Origin: Cristatella mucedo
Lineage: Eukaryota; Bryozoa; Phylactolaemata; Cristatellidae
Assembly (NCBI GenBank): GCA_009760855.2
Contig: WPIO01000020.1
Span: 1,328,501 to 1,392,500, forward strand
Length of the DNA stretch: 64,000 nucleotides
Reading direction: 5' to 3'
Each line of letters begins with the position of its first letter. Position 1 is the stretch's first letter. The notes beneath the pieces are model-generated. The model worked only from the letters and a program-made list of their open reading frames with translations. It was not told the DNA's origin and searched no databases. This document shows positions 40,976 to 53,800 of the stretch, piece by piece. The translations under genes and the position numbers were made by a program.

Positions 40976-41509
40976 TTACGCTCTTCGGCTGTAGCGGATA
41001 CTAGGTCGGAAGCGGTACCACACCCGCTTCATCCCTCGGTACAGCAGAGGATGGCTGCGGCAGCTGAACAAATTCCACACGGCTCTCTGGCTCTTGTGAG
41101 CAGTTGACTGTGGAATCAACCGGTGATAAAGTTGGCTCTTCCCTCGGAGCTTTGCTCCGGTCTCTTCTCCGGTGAGCTGCTCCAGCTCCAGCCGAAACCC
41201 CTCGGCCTCAAGCTCGGCCTCCTCATCCGTCAACCGCGAGAACGTAAAATTGAACTCACTTCGCAGCTTGTGGAAGTCTCGCTTTACTTCTGCCGGCTGT
41301 ATACCACAAACGCGCATCGCGTCATCGCCCAGACACACTGGCAAAACATGTTTTAGCGGCATCGCAATCTTTAGCCTTGCTACAGTCTTCTCAAGCGTTA
41401 GAAGCCAAGGCATAAAGAGCTCTCAGCCGTTACACGTTTCGTACCTCAATATAGGCGTACCGTCTAGGTCATAGAAGGTCTGATACTCTTTTCGGTACGA
41501 GTAAACCAT
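40976..41509 (-). pseudogene. gag-like frame of the short retroelement, with internal stop
   Basis: A frame opens at the ATG right after the PBS (41508) and is interrupted by a TGA after about 28 codons. It continues in the same frame from 41413 to 40976 with MPWLLTLEKTVARLKIAMPL and RSEFNFTFSRLTDEEAELEA. Position between PBS and the repeats suggests gag; no zinc knuckle is visible. I assign no function beyond that. Confidence 0.5.
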
Positions 41510-41521
41510 TCTCTGCTACCA
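41510..41521 (-). promoter_or_regulatory. primer binding site, initiator tRNA-Met type
   Basis: TGGTAGCAGAGA lies two bases after the LTR end. It matches 11 of 12 bases of the complement of the animal initiator tRNA-Met 3' end. Confidence 0.75.
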
Positions 41522-41523
41522 AT

Positions 41524-41811
41524 TGTTGGGTTACAGTTTATCCGGCGGCAGCTGTTCTTGTAGAGTCTCACGGAGACACAGAGCGGACGTGAGCGGTGAA
41601 CGAGACTCGATCTTTATTCCCTTAACTGGTACATATACGAGCTGGCTGACTCACCGAACAATGGGGTGTGCATATGTGGCGGACCACATCCTTACATAAA
41701 AGGCCGAACGCTACACCGAGTCAATTGCCAAACCACCTGCTGCAGGTGGTGCATACATTAGTGGCCGATGCTGCTGCACTATTTAAATAGCAGAAGCAGC
41801 AGACTCACACA
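41524..41811 (-). repeat. 5' LTR of the short retroelement
   Basis: Minus strand starts TGTGTGAGTC and ends CCCAACA. It has a TATTTAAATAG box near 41780-41790 and AATAAA near 41615-41620, in the right order for the minus orientation. Confidence 0.82.
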
Positions 41812-41839
41812 ACGACTGAACACGTTACCGCTAACCAAA

Positions 41840-42012
41840 TTGTGCGTGTTGACACTGTTTATGTTATCACTAACCGCATAGTGTATGTTGACAACATGGG
41901 TGTTGCCACTATAAATATTGTCATGCTTCTTTTGCAGTATATGCAAAGTTCCTTGAAAGGATTAAGGTCTATGAGGCGCTATACTAATATATTAAAATTA
42001 CTATTATCATTA
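41840..42012 (+). mobile_element. LINE-A 3' end, diverged
   Basis: GTGTTGACACTGTTTATG, GCAAAGTTCCTTGAAAGG, ATTAAGGTCTATGAGGCGC and a TTAAAATTACTATTATC tail. Confidence 0.65.
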
Positions 42013-44035
42013 ATGAAGCCAGAGGCTCAAGTCTTCGCTGGTCACCCGCCTTTGCTCATCAGACTAATGCTCAGACGCAGCGTGTAGCCGCAATGCCAAG
42101 AAGTGAGCCTATCCCGGACTAAAGGTGCCGTTTAAAACCACGCATCCTTTACGGCTGATTCGTGTGATTGGTTTATTCGTACTTAATGGGTCGACAGCAT
42201 TTATTGCCTCGTTATTCCCACTACCGCTAGTTTATGGCCTAGAGTTATTTTTAGCAAAGCAAAGATTATGTCGCTGCTATTGGTTTATGGGCCGTTGCGA
42301 TTTATGGCAATGGATTTAGTTTAGTTTAGTGGATGCTAAGTAATGGGCTGCAGAGACCAAGGAGTTACGACGAGGACGCCGGGCAGTGCGGTCGTATACT
42401 GGTTCGCTGCGTGGTCCGCGTGAGTGAATCTCGCTTTGTGCCCGCTGCGGTGGTCTGCGTGGAGTCGCGTAGCTGCGGTTTGGAGACTATACAAACTGCA
42501 TCCTTCAATGAAAAAATGGCAAAGCGGTCTTCTCATGATTATTCTGACGACAGCTTGAAAGAGTTTTGTCCGATCAACCATACATAGTTCGCGTGTATCA
42601 AAGGCTAGGTATGATGGTGTGCTATTCAAGCGGGACACTGACTGGTGGCGTGTACAAAGCAATGCTGACAATTGCTCATTCTGCTAAGATGTGGTCGATA
42701 AGAAGGCTTCCTTAATAAAGGATTTGCCAATCTCAGTCTAGATGTTGGCCGTGAAGGTATGAAGTCGTTTCCGGGATTTTCTGTGAGATTCACGAAGGAC
42801 GACGAAGTGAGCGACTCTCTAATTGTTATTTTCACGCCAATCATTCGTCGTTGTTTTGAATGATTTTAAAGTACTTACTTGCCTACTAAGTAATGGTTAC
42901 TCGTGTTTATGATTGCATGCATAATTTTCTTCATTAAAATGCGTTGTCAATGGTTACGAAGTCTTTGTCAATTGTCGACGGCGTTTAATGCTCTCTCGTG
43001 GTTAATGGTCACGCGGCGTGCGGGTTGCGTACCTGTAGCCTTTGGCTGGATCGCTACATATTCATTTATGGCGTTTATTCTCAAACTAGCCAATGCCCTT
43101 GAAATATCGCGAAAAATTACAGTCCTTGGTAGGGAGGGCCTGAGTGTCCGCCGACCTAGTTGATTGTCATCGTCGCCTTACTAGCGGCTATGTAGCAATT
43201 CGTTCTTAGTCTATTACGATCTAATTATAAAAAATAAGAAATAATTACAAACTAGCATTCAGTTATGTTTGTGTGAGCTTGAACTCAATTCTTTTAAATC
43301 CAAATATAATGTTTGTAGTTGAGTTTTCGTAAGGGACGTATTCTTTGAGCTTCGGAAAGCTCCCGGCGACGCTCTCGGGGTCCTTTGTCAGTCTCAATTT
43401 GTTATCGTTGGGGTATTGGTCTGTCGAAGAGATCGAGCATGCAATGCCGCGTGACTTTTAACCGTGAAGCAAAAAGCCGCTAACTAGGCGTGTGGTTTAT
43501 GGCCCACCTGAGGCGTAGCAATACATCCCTACAGGCGCGTTGTCCAGCTGAAGGGCATTCGCAGATAGCCGTGAGCTAGCGTTCATAGACCGCGGATAAC
43601 TGCAGAACATGACAGTCGAGTTCAAAAAACCCTCTTTTGTTGAGTGTCGTTGGTGAGACACTTCGTGGCTGTCTCTTCTGTATAGTTTTCATGTTGCTGT
43701 CTGCGATAAATACGCATAAACTCGATACGATTTAGTCCATTTTGTTCCGGAGCTATTGCTATCTAAGTTTGGGGCCTTCTCATTTCTGTAATTTCTCACT
43801 TATGATCTTTACCATTGAAATTTAATTTTCAAACATGGGAATGCATTTTGGCATCCGCATTTATCCACCATTCAATTTCTGATTTCATCAAATGAATGCA
43901 CTTTATCGCACGCACCAATGTACAAAAATTGCACGGACTCTGTCTGCTCTTATTAGGAAACACCGTCTGCTCTTATTGAGAAACACGAGCTTATTAGTCG
44001 GCAGTGATCCCGTTAAGAACAGTGGCATAGAAATG
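42013..44035. other. unassigned single-copy-looking sequence
   Basis: Scattered short open frames on both strands with no recognised domain. Not similar to the repeats described elsewhere in the window. Confidence 0.4.
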
Positions 44036-44112
44036 TTAATAATAGATTTATATAGCGCCCTCAGAATACTTAATCTCTTTCTAGGCATTTTCCATATGCG
44101 GTATAGGAAGCA
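44036..44112 (-). mobile_element. LINE-A-related 3' hairpin
   Basis: TTATATAGCGCCCTCAGAAT, ACTTAATCTCTTTCTAGGC: an antisense hairpin next to a sense LINE-A copy. Confidence 0.7.
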
Positions 44113-44718
44113 TAACTCCGCAGCTAAGCTTGTCTGTCGTGAGCATCGCAGTTGCCACATTACACCACTTCTCGCCGACCTGCACTGGCTACCAGTTAAT
44201 CAACGGATTGACTTCAAGGTTTTATCGCTCACTTTTGGGTCACTTCATTCAATGGCTCCAGCCCTTCTCTCAGATCTACTCCTCCACCAGGCCAAGCACC
44301 GTACCGCCCGCTTTTCGGAATCCAACAGTTTACCAATACCTCGTACAAACCTCAAATCCTTTAGAGACCGTGCACTTAGTTCGTATGCTCCCAAAGCCTG
44401 GAACTCCCTCCCGACTTGCGTCAGAACATCCCCTGACTTGACCACATTTAAAAAGAACTTAAAAACACAACTATTTAGGACAGCATTTAGTGGGTCCCTT
44501 TGATTCGTCCTTCATATGCTTATGCGTGCTGACACTGTACATGCTGCCACTAACCACATTTGCATGCTGACTCTGTGCATGTCACCTCTAACCACGTTAT
44601 TCACGTTGTTTATCAAGCAGGATATTACTCCCATTCAATCGAGTTTCCCTTTGCAGCAAATGTAAAGCGCCTGGAAATAGATCTCTGATGGCGCTTTATC
44701 AAGTGCATTATTATTATA
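44113..44718 (+). mobile_element. LINE-A copy, 5'-truncated, clean C-terminal frame
   Basis: An open frame from about 44100 to 44503 encodes [40 protein letters not shown] and [19 protein letters not shown], ending in TGA. It is followed by the 3' UTR, a shortened hairpin and (ATT)n. The upstream 67 codons of the frame are not LINE. Confidence 0.87.
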
Positions 44719-44825
44719 TTATTCCATGATCAATTGATTAGTGGTAACATGCACAATGTCAAAAAGCATAATGTGGTTAGAGGTGACATGAACAGTGTCA
44801 ACGTGTAGAACTAGTTAGTTGCGTG

Positions 44826-46390
44826 ATGTAATGTAATGTAATGTATCTCCGTCAGTAACTCCACAAAGTCATAAAGACCATGTGGGCGTTACGCAGGAGA
44901 GTTTTGTATAGCGCACTCACAGCCTAAGCGGCTTTCGGTACGCATTCGGTAGCCAACAGACTTCGTCTCACGCAACAAAGAGAAAGTGGGAAGCATAGCC
45001 GAGTTAGGAGAGCAGTTGAGGTAGTCAGTAGCATAGAAGTAGCAGTTCAGGACCGCTGAAAAAGATGTGCCATAGTCGGCAGTTGCAGAGTAGATGTCGT
45101 TGCGCTGGAATTGTGGAAGCGATTTCCACAGTCTAGGACCAGCAGAGCTAAAGCTTCTGTCGCCAACTGTCTTTAAGTGGAGGAATGGGACAGCTAATTT
45201 ATTGTCCACACAGGACCTGAGGGCGCGAACAGGCTGAAACTGATGTAGCAGTTCAGCTAGGTATGAAGGAGCCAAGCCGTGGCGGGCCTTGTGGGTCAGC
45301 GTAAGAACTTTGCTCTGTATCCTTTGCTCAACCGGCAACCATCCTAGCTCTTTCAGCAAAGGTGACACGTGCTCAGACCGCTGGGACTTAAAGACCAGCC
45401 TTGCAGCCACATTCATAGTCCGCTGTAGTGGCACAATAGCTTTCTTTGGTTGCCCAGCCAAAAGGGAATTACAATAATCAAGCCGAGACAGAACTAAAGA
45501 GCTAGTTAAATTTTTTACAAGCCACTGTGGGAGACAGCTTCTAATCTTGGATAGGGATCGGATGTGATGGCTAGCTGTAGAGGCAGTCTTCTGAATGAAG
45601 CTTTTGAAATTGAGGCAGCTGTCGAACACGACACCTAGATTACGAGCACGTGGTGAAGGTCGCACAATAGCATCACCCATTAGAACAGCAAAGCCTTTTA
45701 ATCCAGCCACACGCTTAGGGTGTCCTATGAGCAGCAGTTTGGTTTTATCGTCATTTAATTTCAGGAAGTTTTCCGACATCCGGAATCGAATATCGGCAAG
45801 GCAAGCATTCAGTTTCTCAGTTGCTGCAGCAGATTCCGACGGTTTGAATGACAAATACAACTGAGTATCGTCAGCATAGAAGTGATATCCTATTCCATGG
45901 GCCTTAATCACTTTTCCCAGAGGTTGCGTATAAATGGAGAACAGCAAGGGACCAAGTACAGACCCTTGAGGGACTCCACCGGTGACCCTTCTCATGTCTG
46001 AGACCTGGCCCCCACACGACACGGATTGAACACGATCAGACAAGTATGATTTAAACCACGCCAGTGCTTCGTCTGCCAGACCGATCGTTGTTCTCAGTCG
46101 TTTAAGCAGAACTTCGTGATCAATGGTGTCGAAGGCAGCAGACAGATCTAGCAGAGCTAGGGCAGTGACATTCCCGTCGTCGTTGCCACGTAGAATGTCA
46201 TTGTTAACACGGAGGAGAGCAGTTTCGGTAGAGTGCTGCCTCTTGAAACCTGATTGAAATGTTTCTGACATTCCATTATTTTCAATATGTTCAACTAGCT
46301 GCTTAGCAACAATTTTTTCAAGAATCTTTGATAAGAATGGAAGAAGGGAAACTGGACGATAGTTTGCTAGGACCTCTGTGCGTGATGGTA
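44826..46390 (-). mobile_element. LINE-B copy with long uninterrupted RT frame
   Basis: An L2/CR1-clade non-LTR reverse transcriptase. The minus frame is open from about 46390 to 44889, some 500 codons. It has ANYRPVSLLPFLSKILEKIV, FQSGFKRQHSTETALLRVNN, the A box [29 protein letters not shown], the catalytic YADD in [28 protein letters not shown], and a C-terminus ending ECAIQNSPA. The endonuclease half is missing (5' truncation). The (TAATG)n tail complement is at 44826-44845. The intact frame suggests a recent insertion. Confidence 0.93.
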
Positions 46391-47311
46391 ATTGCTAGTG
46401 GCCTTTATCACGGGGCACCTTAGTTGCAACCTCATTTATTTGTGCGGATTGCTTACGCGTACCTATTTAGTTAAACGTTGTCAATATGCCAGAGGGCGCT
46501 TGCTTTAACTGTGTGAAAGTTCACACGAACTGCTGGAGGCACGCCCCTCTGGATGCTTGCTAACGAAACGATAACAATGCTCCTTTGAGAAAGAGTTAGT
46601 AGAGTTCCAGCAGACGCCGGGGACAGATGGAGGGAGTTACGGTGGTGGATAACCCTTCAGGAAGTTTCTGGAAGCTCAAAGATGTTCTCGTAAGTTTTGA
46701 AATCTCTGTAACAGAAATTTATCCAAACGTTCATAAATCGTCCCGCAAAATCTAATGTAATTATTCGAAAGCCGAGAGATTGCCACGGAGTAACTAGAGC
46801 AACAAGAGCAACTCCGAAGAACAGCAAGTTGCGGAAACTAATTCAAGAAATGCCAGCCCTTTGGTTTTTAAAGGTGAGGAGTTAGTCAGCCAAAATGGCG
46901 CGGAGCCCTCACGAGGTTGCGACGTAGGTGTAAACTGGATGTCTCTATAAATGGCTACCTCCAAACTTAAGGTCTATGCGTTAGTGAAAATTCTGGTTAC
47001 GACCTGAATGCGCAATCACAGTATCTATTCTGCTGCTATTGACGACGAGAAAACCTTCGGGACACTCTTCTCTTACAAGCCTTCTGCTATCACACGGCCT
47101 CAGCGGAGTAGTGAGACCTTACGGCGCTCGGGACAAAGCTACAAATAGGCCCCCCGTCCTCTTGTAAAAATATTCCGGAAAAATAGTTCTACCACACAAG
47201 AAATGCAAAGAATATACGCTAGCAGGCATATTGAGTCGAGACCGTTGTATTAACTGTAGTAAAGGTACAAGGTAGCTATTACAGCTTTAGCTCTGGTGAA
47301 TTTTCTTGTGC
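46391..47311. other. unassigned spacer
   Basis: No coding domain or repeat of the known families seen. Confidence 0.4.
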
Positions 47312-47855
47312 TTAAACGTGGCAAACTGGTCTATTACAGTTTGAATAAATATCTTCCAGTGTTTCCTTTTCTGTGCTTAACAAGACCAAATCAAAGAGTC
47401 GATCTTGCCCCAATGATGCTCTCTGGTAAGGCAAGATTATCCTCAGCTTGCTAAAGGACCATTCACAATTTGCCAGTGATACAACTATAGTGAGAAGAAC
47501 TTGCAAAGGAAACTCTAAAATTAGAAAATACATTTTCACAACTGCCAAATGAAAGACATGAGTTCCGAGGGGGTCTTCGGTGTCGAGTCTTGACGTGTGG
47601 CAAGAAGCATTTTACAGCCACATATTTCTTTGTACAGCTGTGTTCCATCAACGTCTGACCAATAGAAGCCTACAAGATCTAGATACCGCTGGCGGATTTT
47701 GGTCTAGTCAAAGTGTCTTCAAAAGCAGCTCAGCTTCCAACAAGAAACCAAATTTGGGATCAAGATATGTGAGCCGGAAAAACCTAATTTCTTGTCGGAG
47801 ATAGTCTATGCTGTTATTCATTATTCTTGAAATCTCCTCGTCGCGAGACCAACGT

Positions 47856-47895
<40 letters not shown>

Positions 47896-49930
47896 ACAGA
47901 CATCTGTGGCCTTCGGTGGAATCTTCGTTCAACTGCAACTCGCCACAAATTACATCTCATTTTGAGATCTAGTGGTGAGTTTTGGCACGTCTTCTCAAAG
48001 TCTTGACAAAATTAATCTCATTAGAGTGTAAGTCACAAGAGGCGTCTTTGAAGTTCATCTTTGGATCCTGCAGTCTTTTCTGAATGCGATCAATCTTCCT
48101 TAAGATTCTGTACAAAAAGGACAACAGAGCCATAAAGTTAAAGCTCAAAATATGATGTAGGAGACTGCCAGCTTCACTTGTTTCAAGTGACCCACTTGTA
48201 TCCTCAGACAGTTGCTCCTAAAAACCTAAAATCCTGTTCAGTTCATCGTGGATAGCTTTCAATGTTTCCAATCTTGCACTCCACCTTATTGTAGAGTCAT
48301 GTTTGACAGTAATCGCTAAGAATTTGTTTAGTTCTTCACACCTCAGAGATGATCTTCAAAAGAATAAGCAGGTACTTTCTATTGTTCCAAAAAGGTAAAC
48401 ACTACTAAATCTTGACTTGCAGCATTAACTCCTGCCAGTTTCAAGCTGTCGGTATAGCAGTTTATAAAAATTGCCTTCTCATTTCTGGACGTATTCTCTT
48501 TAGGACATATGACAAGTGGCCAGACGTGACTGTTTTGTTGTCATAGCGCTGCGACCTGCTATTCTGCAAGGATATTTTGTCGGATTCGAGTTTGTCCAAG
48601 ATGAAACCTTGAATTGCTGCAGCATCTCTGTCGTAGATTTGAAGGAATCCCACAAAAAACTCTTTGATGATGGCGATTTTGTACGCAAAATTAAAATCGA
48701 AATATCTAATGACCGACCTCGAACATCTGCTCGCGGTGTGCCTACGTCTCAGAGTAGCTTGTATCTGTGACTGAGGGTGCAAGTATACTAGGGAAATCAT
48801 CTTGGATTTGAGGTGACAGATAAGAGACTGAATTGGGATTTTTCCTCGCGCGGTCCACCGTGCGATCGCAGACGATGCATCGTACTGAGCTCGATGAGAA
48901 AAAAGTCGCGAGAAGTTTCAAGCGTTTTCCTAACCAGCCAGGCCGAGACTCTTATGGCGACCGTGCATTGCTAGGTTTAGAGAAACAGAGAACGTGGAAA
49001 AGCAGCGGAAAACTTTGCTTATTGCTTCTCGCTGTTGTTGCTTTCCGATTGGATTTTTCGCCTCAACAGCGAACTGTCCATTCCACTTCCTTTGAGAACT
49101 GTCTTCTCTTTTTTATTGCTATGTGGTGAAAGCCTGAGAGTGAGTAGGGCTGTTTTCGTGGGCAATTAGTTTTTAGGATTCTCCATTGGCCTAATTCTAT
49201 TGCCAATTCAAGTGAAGAATAGGAATCGTGGCTGAGCATAGGGTAGAGCAAACAACAGAAGCCATACGCCGACTGTTTTGAGCGAGAGTAGCCTAGTAGT
49301 AGCCTATTCCTACTAACTTCATGCCCATTAGCAAGTAAACTCTGTGCTCGTGGCACTCGACCACGTTTTCCAGCAAATGGACCTTCTTTGTTCAGAAACA
49401 GGCCCGACCCTCGCAGTACTAGTTCAGTTTAACGTTGCTGCGGAATGACGAGCAAAACAGAGGTTTGGTCAAATTTCAGGTAGCCAATATCATTCAGGGT
49501 CAACACTTTCAGGATTGCAGTAGATTCCGCATCTAATACTTTTGCAGTAGTGCTTGCACACACATGATCCAAATGGTGACTGCCTCAGCCTTCACAAAGC
49601 GAAGCTTCTTTTTTTCCATGAAGCTTTCACCGAGCAGAATGTGTGTTTTTCCGTTGTTTTCTTGCTTTCTGCATTCACTCTTTCCTCCTCTTCCCTGTTC
49701 TTGTTACAGTCTCCATCCTGCTTGCATTCCTCAAGCTCAAACTGTTCTTCCTTATTTGCTCTGTGATTATCAACATTTTCTGAGTGTTTTTCTGTATCTT
49801 CACTGTTCTTCAGCTTTGCCTTCTTCAAGATACTTTCTAGTACCTTGCTAGAGCTGCTTGGTTCCTTCTTCTCCTCCAGTATTTATTTTCTATGCTGGGC
49901 ACCACTTGCCTCGTTTTCTCCCATTTCTCC
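47312..49930 (-). pseudogene. hAT-type transposase relic (ZMYM1/DUF4371 type)
   Basis: Minus-strand order: a charged N-terminus (49592-49828), a TTF-type zinc-finger remnant at 49063-49400 (GYSRSKQSAYGFCCLLYP and an LGQWRI segment), DUF4371-like sequence at 48462-48800 (LDKLESDKISLQNSRSQRYD), a middle part with SARLETLKAIHDEL (about 48260), and a hAT C-terminal dimerisation domain at 47312-47548 (SLANCEWSFSKLRIILPYQR, LGQDRLFDLVLLSTE). Frames are broken by stops and an (AG)n tract. A domesticated gene of this family is less likely because of the stops. Confidence 0.8.
47859..47891. repeat. (GA)n microsatellite
   Basis: 33 bases of GA interrupting the hAT relic. Confidence 0.95.
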
Positions 49931-50899
49931 TGAAAATAGATTTGGATGACCAAAAATGTACAAAAGTACACACTAGCCGCAGTGACAATTCAGTTCAGGG
50001 AGGCTGGGCAGAAGTAACACTGACCTTCACACCGTTGACTTTGTCTCCGGAGGAAGATATTGAGCCTTATTTATTGAGCTTGACAAAAAAGCTTGGGAAG
50101 ACTGGTAGTGCCGATGTCGTCTACATGCTGGCGCCAGTAGACTCAATGCATACTGTGTCTCTGAGTAGGAAAAAATCTAAAATAAACGCTCTTACTAATC
50201 ACGTTCTCAACTTACTTTTGGTGATGAAAAGTCCGAGTGAACGGCAGACAATATCCTGACAACAACACTGCATGAACTCTGGCGTGAATGCCAGGCTGGC
50301 ACAACCAGCTAAGCCTAGCTGGTTATAAATCTGGTAACATGCTTAACCAGCCCACCCAGCAACAGTCAAGTCCATTGAAACAATGACTTGCTTGAAATCA
50401 AGATTAGTATCCTCACATTATTTTTTATGTAAGCACAATTCGTTTTGCTTTTGGCGCCGTGTCCTTGGCGACAGGGACCCTGCCCTTGTTACGCCACTGC
50501 AGAGCCAGGAATCACGATCGATATATTGGGCAATGCGACAGTAACCGTATAATTGCAACTTGAAAAGAAGCAATGGTAGCTGTTGCTATTAAATTGTGGA
50601 GGCTAAATCTGAAGGAAAGAGGTCGTTGAATTGCAATTGCTTGCAATCCACCAGTTCTGTTGCTGTGGATTTACGTCAGCCCTTAACCAGAATTCTTCCA
50701 TAAAGTTGCTCTCCATCATTTAAACATGCTAATAAGTATTACCTGGTAGTTTTGTATTACCGTTGGTTGTACGAACTCTAGAAGATCGAGGTGCGAATAT
50801 CCGCGAAGAAGAAACTCATTAATTGTGTTCTACACACATCACAAGAATCAGCAATTGATTAATGGAGTTGTGTATCATAAGAATAGTCGCTATGCAGGA
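49931..50899. other. unassigned sequence
   Basis: A plus-strand frame at 49858-50259 (LSPEEDIEPYLLSLTKKLGK) has no family I recognise. If the gypsy relic had a 3' LTR it would fall near here, but I did not find a matching pair. Confidence 0.35.
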
Positions 50900-53800
50900 G
50901 ACGCCTCGGGGTCTAATTGTAACTGCAGTGGCAGGGATCGGTAGATGGAGGGAAGTGCCAAGAAATAGCTATTAGTGACCTGTAGATCGGTGTTAATCGG
51001 TCGAAGGTGCCTTAATGTTCCGCCGAAGTGTGCTGCTATTGTCAGTCTGTGCGACAAACGACCGAGGTGTGCCCGTTTGAGCTGTTACCGTTGCATATGT
51101 GGTCCAGCTTTTTTCACTATCAGTCCGCACTAATACCTGCTGGGCGGGTTCATGAGGTGAAACAAGGGGGGCCAGAATGCTGGCGATCGCATGAGTTTAC
51201 TGTTGAAGCTATTTTGCACGTTCGTCGCTGATTTGCACCGTTTCCTTTGCCACCCATTGTGCTATGACGTGCCAGCGAGAGTGCGAGTAAAGTCAACTTA
51301 ATCTGTCGTCCTAATATATCGTCCATGATCAGTTGGACTAGGCTATAGCCTGTCAGGGAGCAAGGCGTCGACCTCTGAATCATTAAAGTGAGGCAAGGAT
51401 CATGCTGCCGCACATTAGATTTGGCAGTTTGCACAGCTCTTTCCACTTCTCCGTTCGCTAGTGGACAATTTGGGCTGGTCTTCATGTGCTTGAACCCATG
51501 TCGTCTCGTGACATCATCAAATTCGTGAGATGAAAATTGTGAACTAGTGTTAGACTGTACTGACTCCGGTGTGTCCCAGCGAGCAAATATGGTCTGTAGT
51601 TCGGCCATAACTTCTTTTGTCGTCAATTTTGATAATAGAGTGGCTTTCATAGTTCGGGAGTAAAATTCTATTACAATAAGGGGCGGTCGCCCATCGTGTT
51701 CGAAGAGATTGGCAGCGACATATTGCCAAGGAACACCAGGTAGTGGTGCCAGGATAAGTACCTCATGAAATTGTCTACTCTAGTAGTTTTGACAGAAGCT
51801 GCTAGAATCGACGAATGTCTCAACGTCTGGGCTAATACATAGCCTACACGACCTTGCTCGATCCTTACATTTTGATAACCCTCCCCTCGTGGCCGTCGTG
51901 GATCCGCTCCAACTGAAAAGCCGGAAGGCTTTGAGGAATATATATGCTAGAGTCGTACAGTAGTAAACCATTAGAAACAGGAAGATGGCTACTTATGGCG
52001 AAGTACTTCACAAGGTTTCTGGCAGGCCCTTGCTCAATTTAGGCTAGCCTGACAACGCATACTCAATGACAGCCTGAAGCTCGCTGTTTTCAGCCGTAGC
52101 CTGCTTTCCTTCGCTCAAGCGAACTACTGAAAGCGATTTAGCAGCAACAGTGTCTACGTAGAGCTGAACGGCTTCGGCTTGGTCTCGTTCCTCGATCCTA
52201 CGCAAACGTATTAGCTATCGCCAGGATATTTGCCTGGCACAAACACGATGCGATAATCAAATGCATCATTCGCATAAAATAGGCATTGGCATCTAATCTG
52301 GACCTAGTCAAGGTCCAGAGTCATCAGTGACGGAATAAGAGGTTTTGGTCGGTGCGAAGCTCGAAAGAAGGCAAGCCGACAAGAAGCTGACTGAACTTGT
52401 CGCACGCCCACGCCGCCGCCGAAAGGCACTCTTTTTCGATCTGAGCGTATCTCGTTTCGGCGCCGGACAACGTGAGGGATGCAGATGCGACGGTTTGAAC
52501 ATCCTGCTCTCATGATCCATGGCACTGCAGCAGAGCGGCACCTAGATCATAGCTACTGGCATCGGCGCTGACAATCGCCGACTGTTGTAGGTCAAAATAG
52601 GCCAACACTGGTGCCTTAGTCAAGAGCGACTTCGCCTCTCGGAATGCTTTCTTCTCGTTAGCGCCTCCAGTACCACACTGAGTCAGACGAGAGGTCGCTT
52701 GGCGGTTTAAGACAGTCTCTAGATTTGGCACAAACCGGCTGAGGTAATTCATTATACCAAGGCATCGCTTTAGCTCGGCTATGTTGGTCGGATCAGGGAG
52801 GTTGAGGGTGGCTTCTATTTTTTTCATCTGACAATCTGATGCCGCTGGCATCACTAACAGGTCCTAATAACGTCAAAGTGAGTTGAAGGAATATACACTA
52901 CTCTCTATTTAATATATGCCCGACTTTGAAATTGCGGTAATGACGAAACTCAATCTACCATCATGCTCAGCCACCGTGGATCCATACACCAAATAATCGT
53001 CTAAGCAAAGGGCTGCACCTTTGATGATACCCAATAAGTCGTACATCGGCCGCTGAAAGATCTCGGGTTCGCTAATAATGCCAAAGGGCAGAGCCGGCAA
53101 AAGCAAAAACGTCCAAACGGTGTTACAAACATCCTTAAGCGAGCGCTTTCTTGGGACAATGGAATGGCCCAAAATCCGCTTGAGGCATCAAACTTAGAGA
53201 ACAGCGTAGCACCAAAAAGCTTTGGCTAAGTCTCATCAAGTGTAGGTAGAGCGTACCTTTTTAGAAACCACTTCCTGATTCATGCGCTTCAAGCCGCCAC
53301 AAAGGCGAACTTTGCCGTTGAGCTTCAGGACCGGTACGACTGGCAGCACCATTCGGTCGGCTGTGATACACGTTCGGGGATGCTGTTCCTCTCCATTCGA
53401 AGGACTTCGTCCTTTACCAAAGGAACAGCGCTCTGGGCATGCGGCGAGCTGTGTGTAGGCAGTATAGTTCTGCATCTGGTTCGTGACGAATTTTTCATGT
53501 GCTGGCATAGGATTAATCCGATCTTTCCACACACCGGTTCGCAGAGATTAGTCCCCTCTAAGCTGAGTTTGGTCAGTCTCATACATAGAGAAGCTTGCCG
53601 GCTGAGGAAACTATTTCTTGCCCGGCGACTTCGTAGACTGGCCGCAGATAAATCGTTCCCTTCCGCTTTAACCTCGTTTTGAAGGACCCGTGCGAGCTAG
53701 GCGATTGCCGACACTTGTGTAGTTTTGTCGCTGAAGGCTCAAAATGAGGCGGTCGTAGTAGTCGAGCGTATTTGTCTTCCGTAATGACGGTTTCGTCAGC

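Larger units (their letters stand above)
38693..41811 (-). mobile_element. short LTR retroelement (two LTRs, PBS, PPT)
   Basis: On the minus strand: 5' LTR 41811-41524, PBS 41521-41510, a 1.6 kb internal region, a purine tract about 39902-39891, then a 3' LTR from 39887 that is split by a hAT-like insertion and ends near 38693. The internal region holds only a gag-like frame and no RT, protease or integrase that I can see, so it is a deletion derivative or a non-autonomous element. A LINE-A 3' end is nested at 40340. LTRs are visibly diverged. Confidence 0.8.

Noticed and set aside
40619..41107. 162-codon plus-strand frame rich in Ala and Ser
   Set aside because: It is the antisense shadow of the repeat-bearing gag-like region, whose minus orientation is fixed by PBS, PPT and LTR signals.
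49592..49828. Charged 78-codon minus frame as a separate gene
   Set aside because: It lies at the right place for the N-terminus of the hAT transposase relic and shows no independent gene signals.
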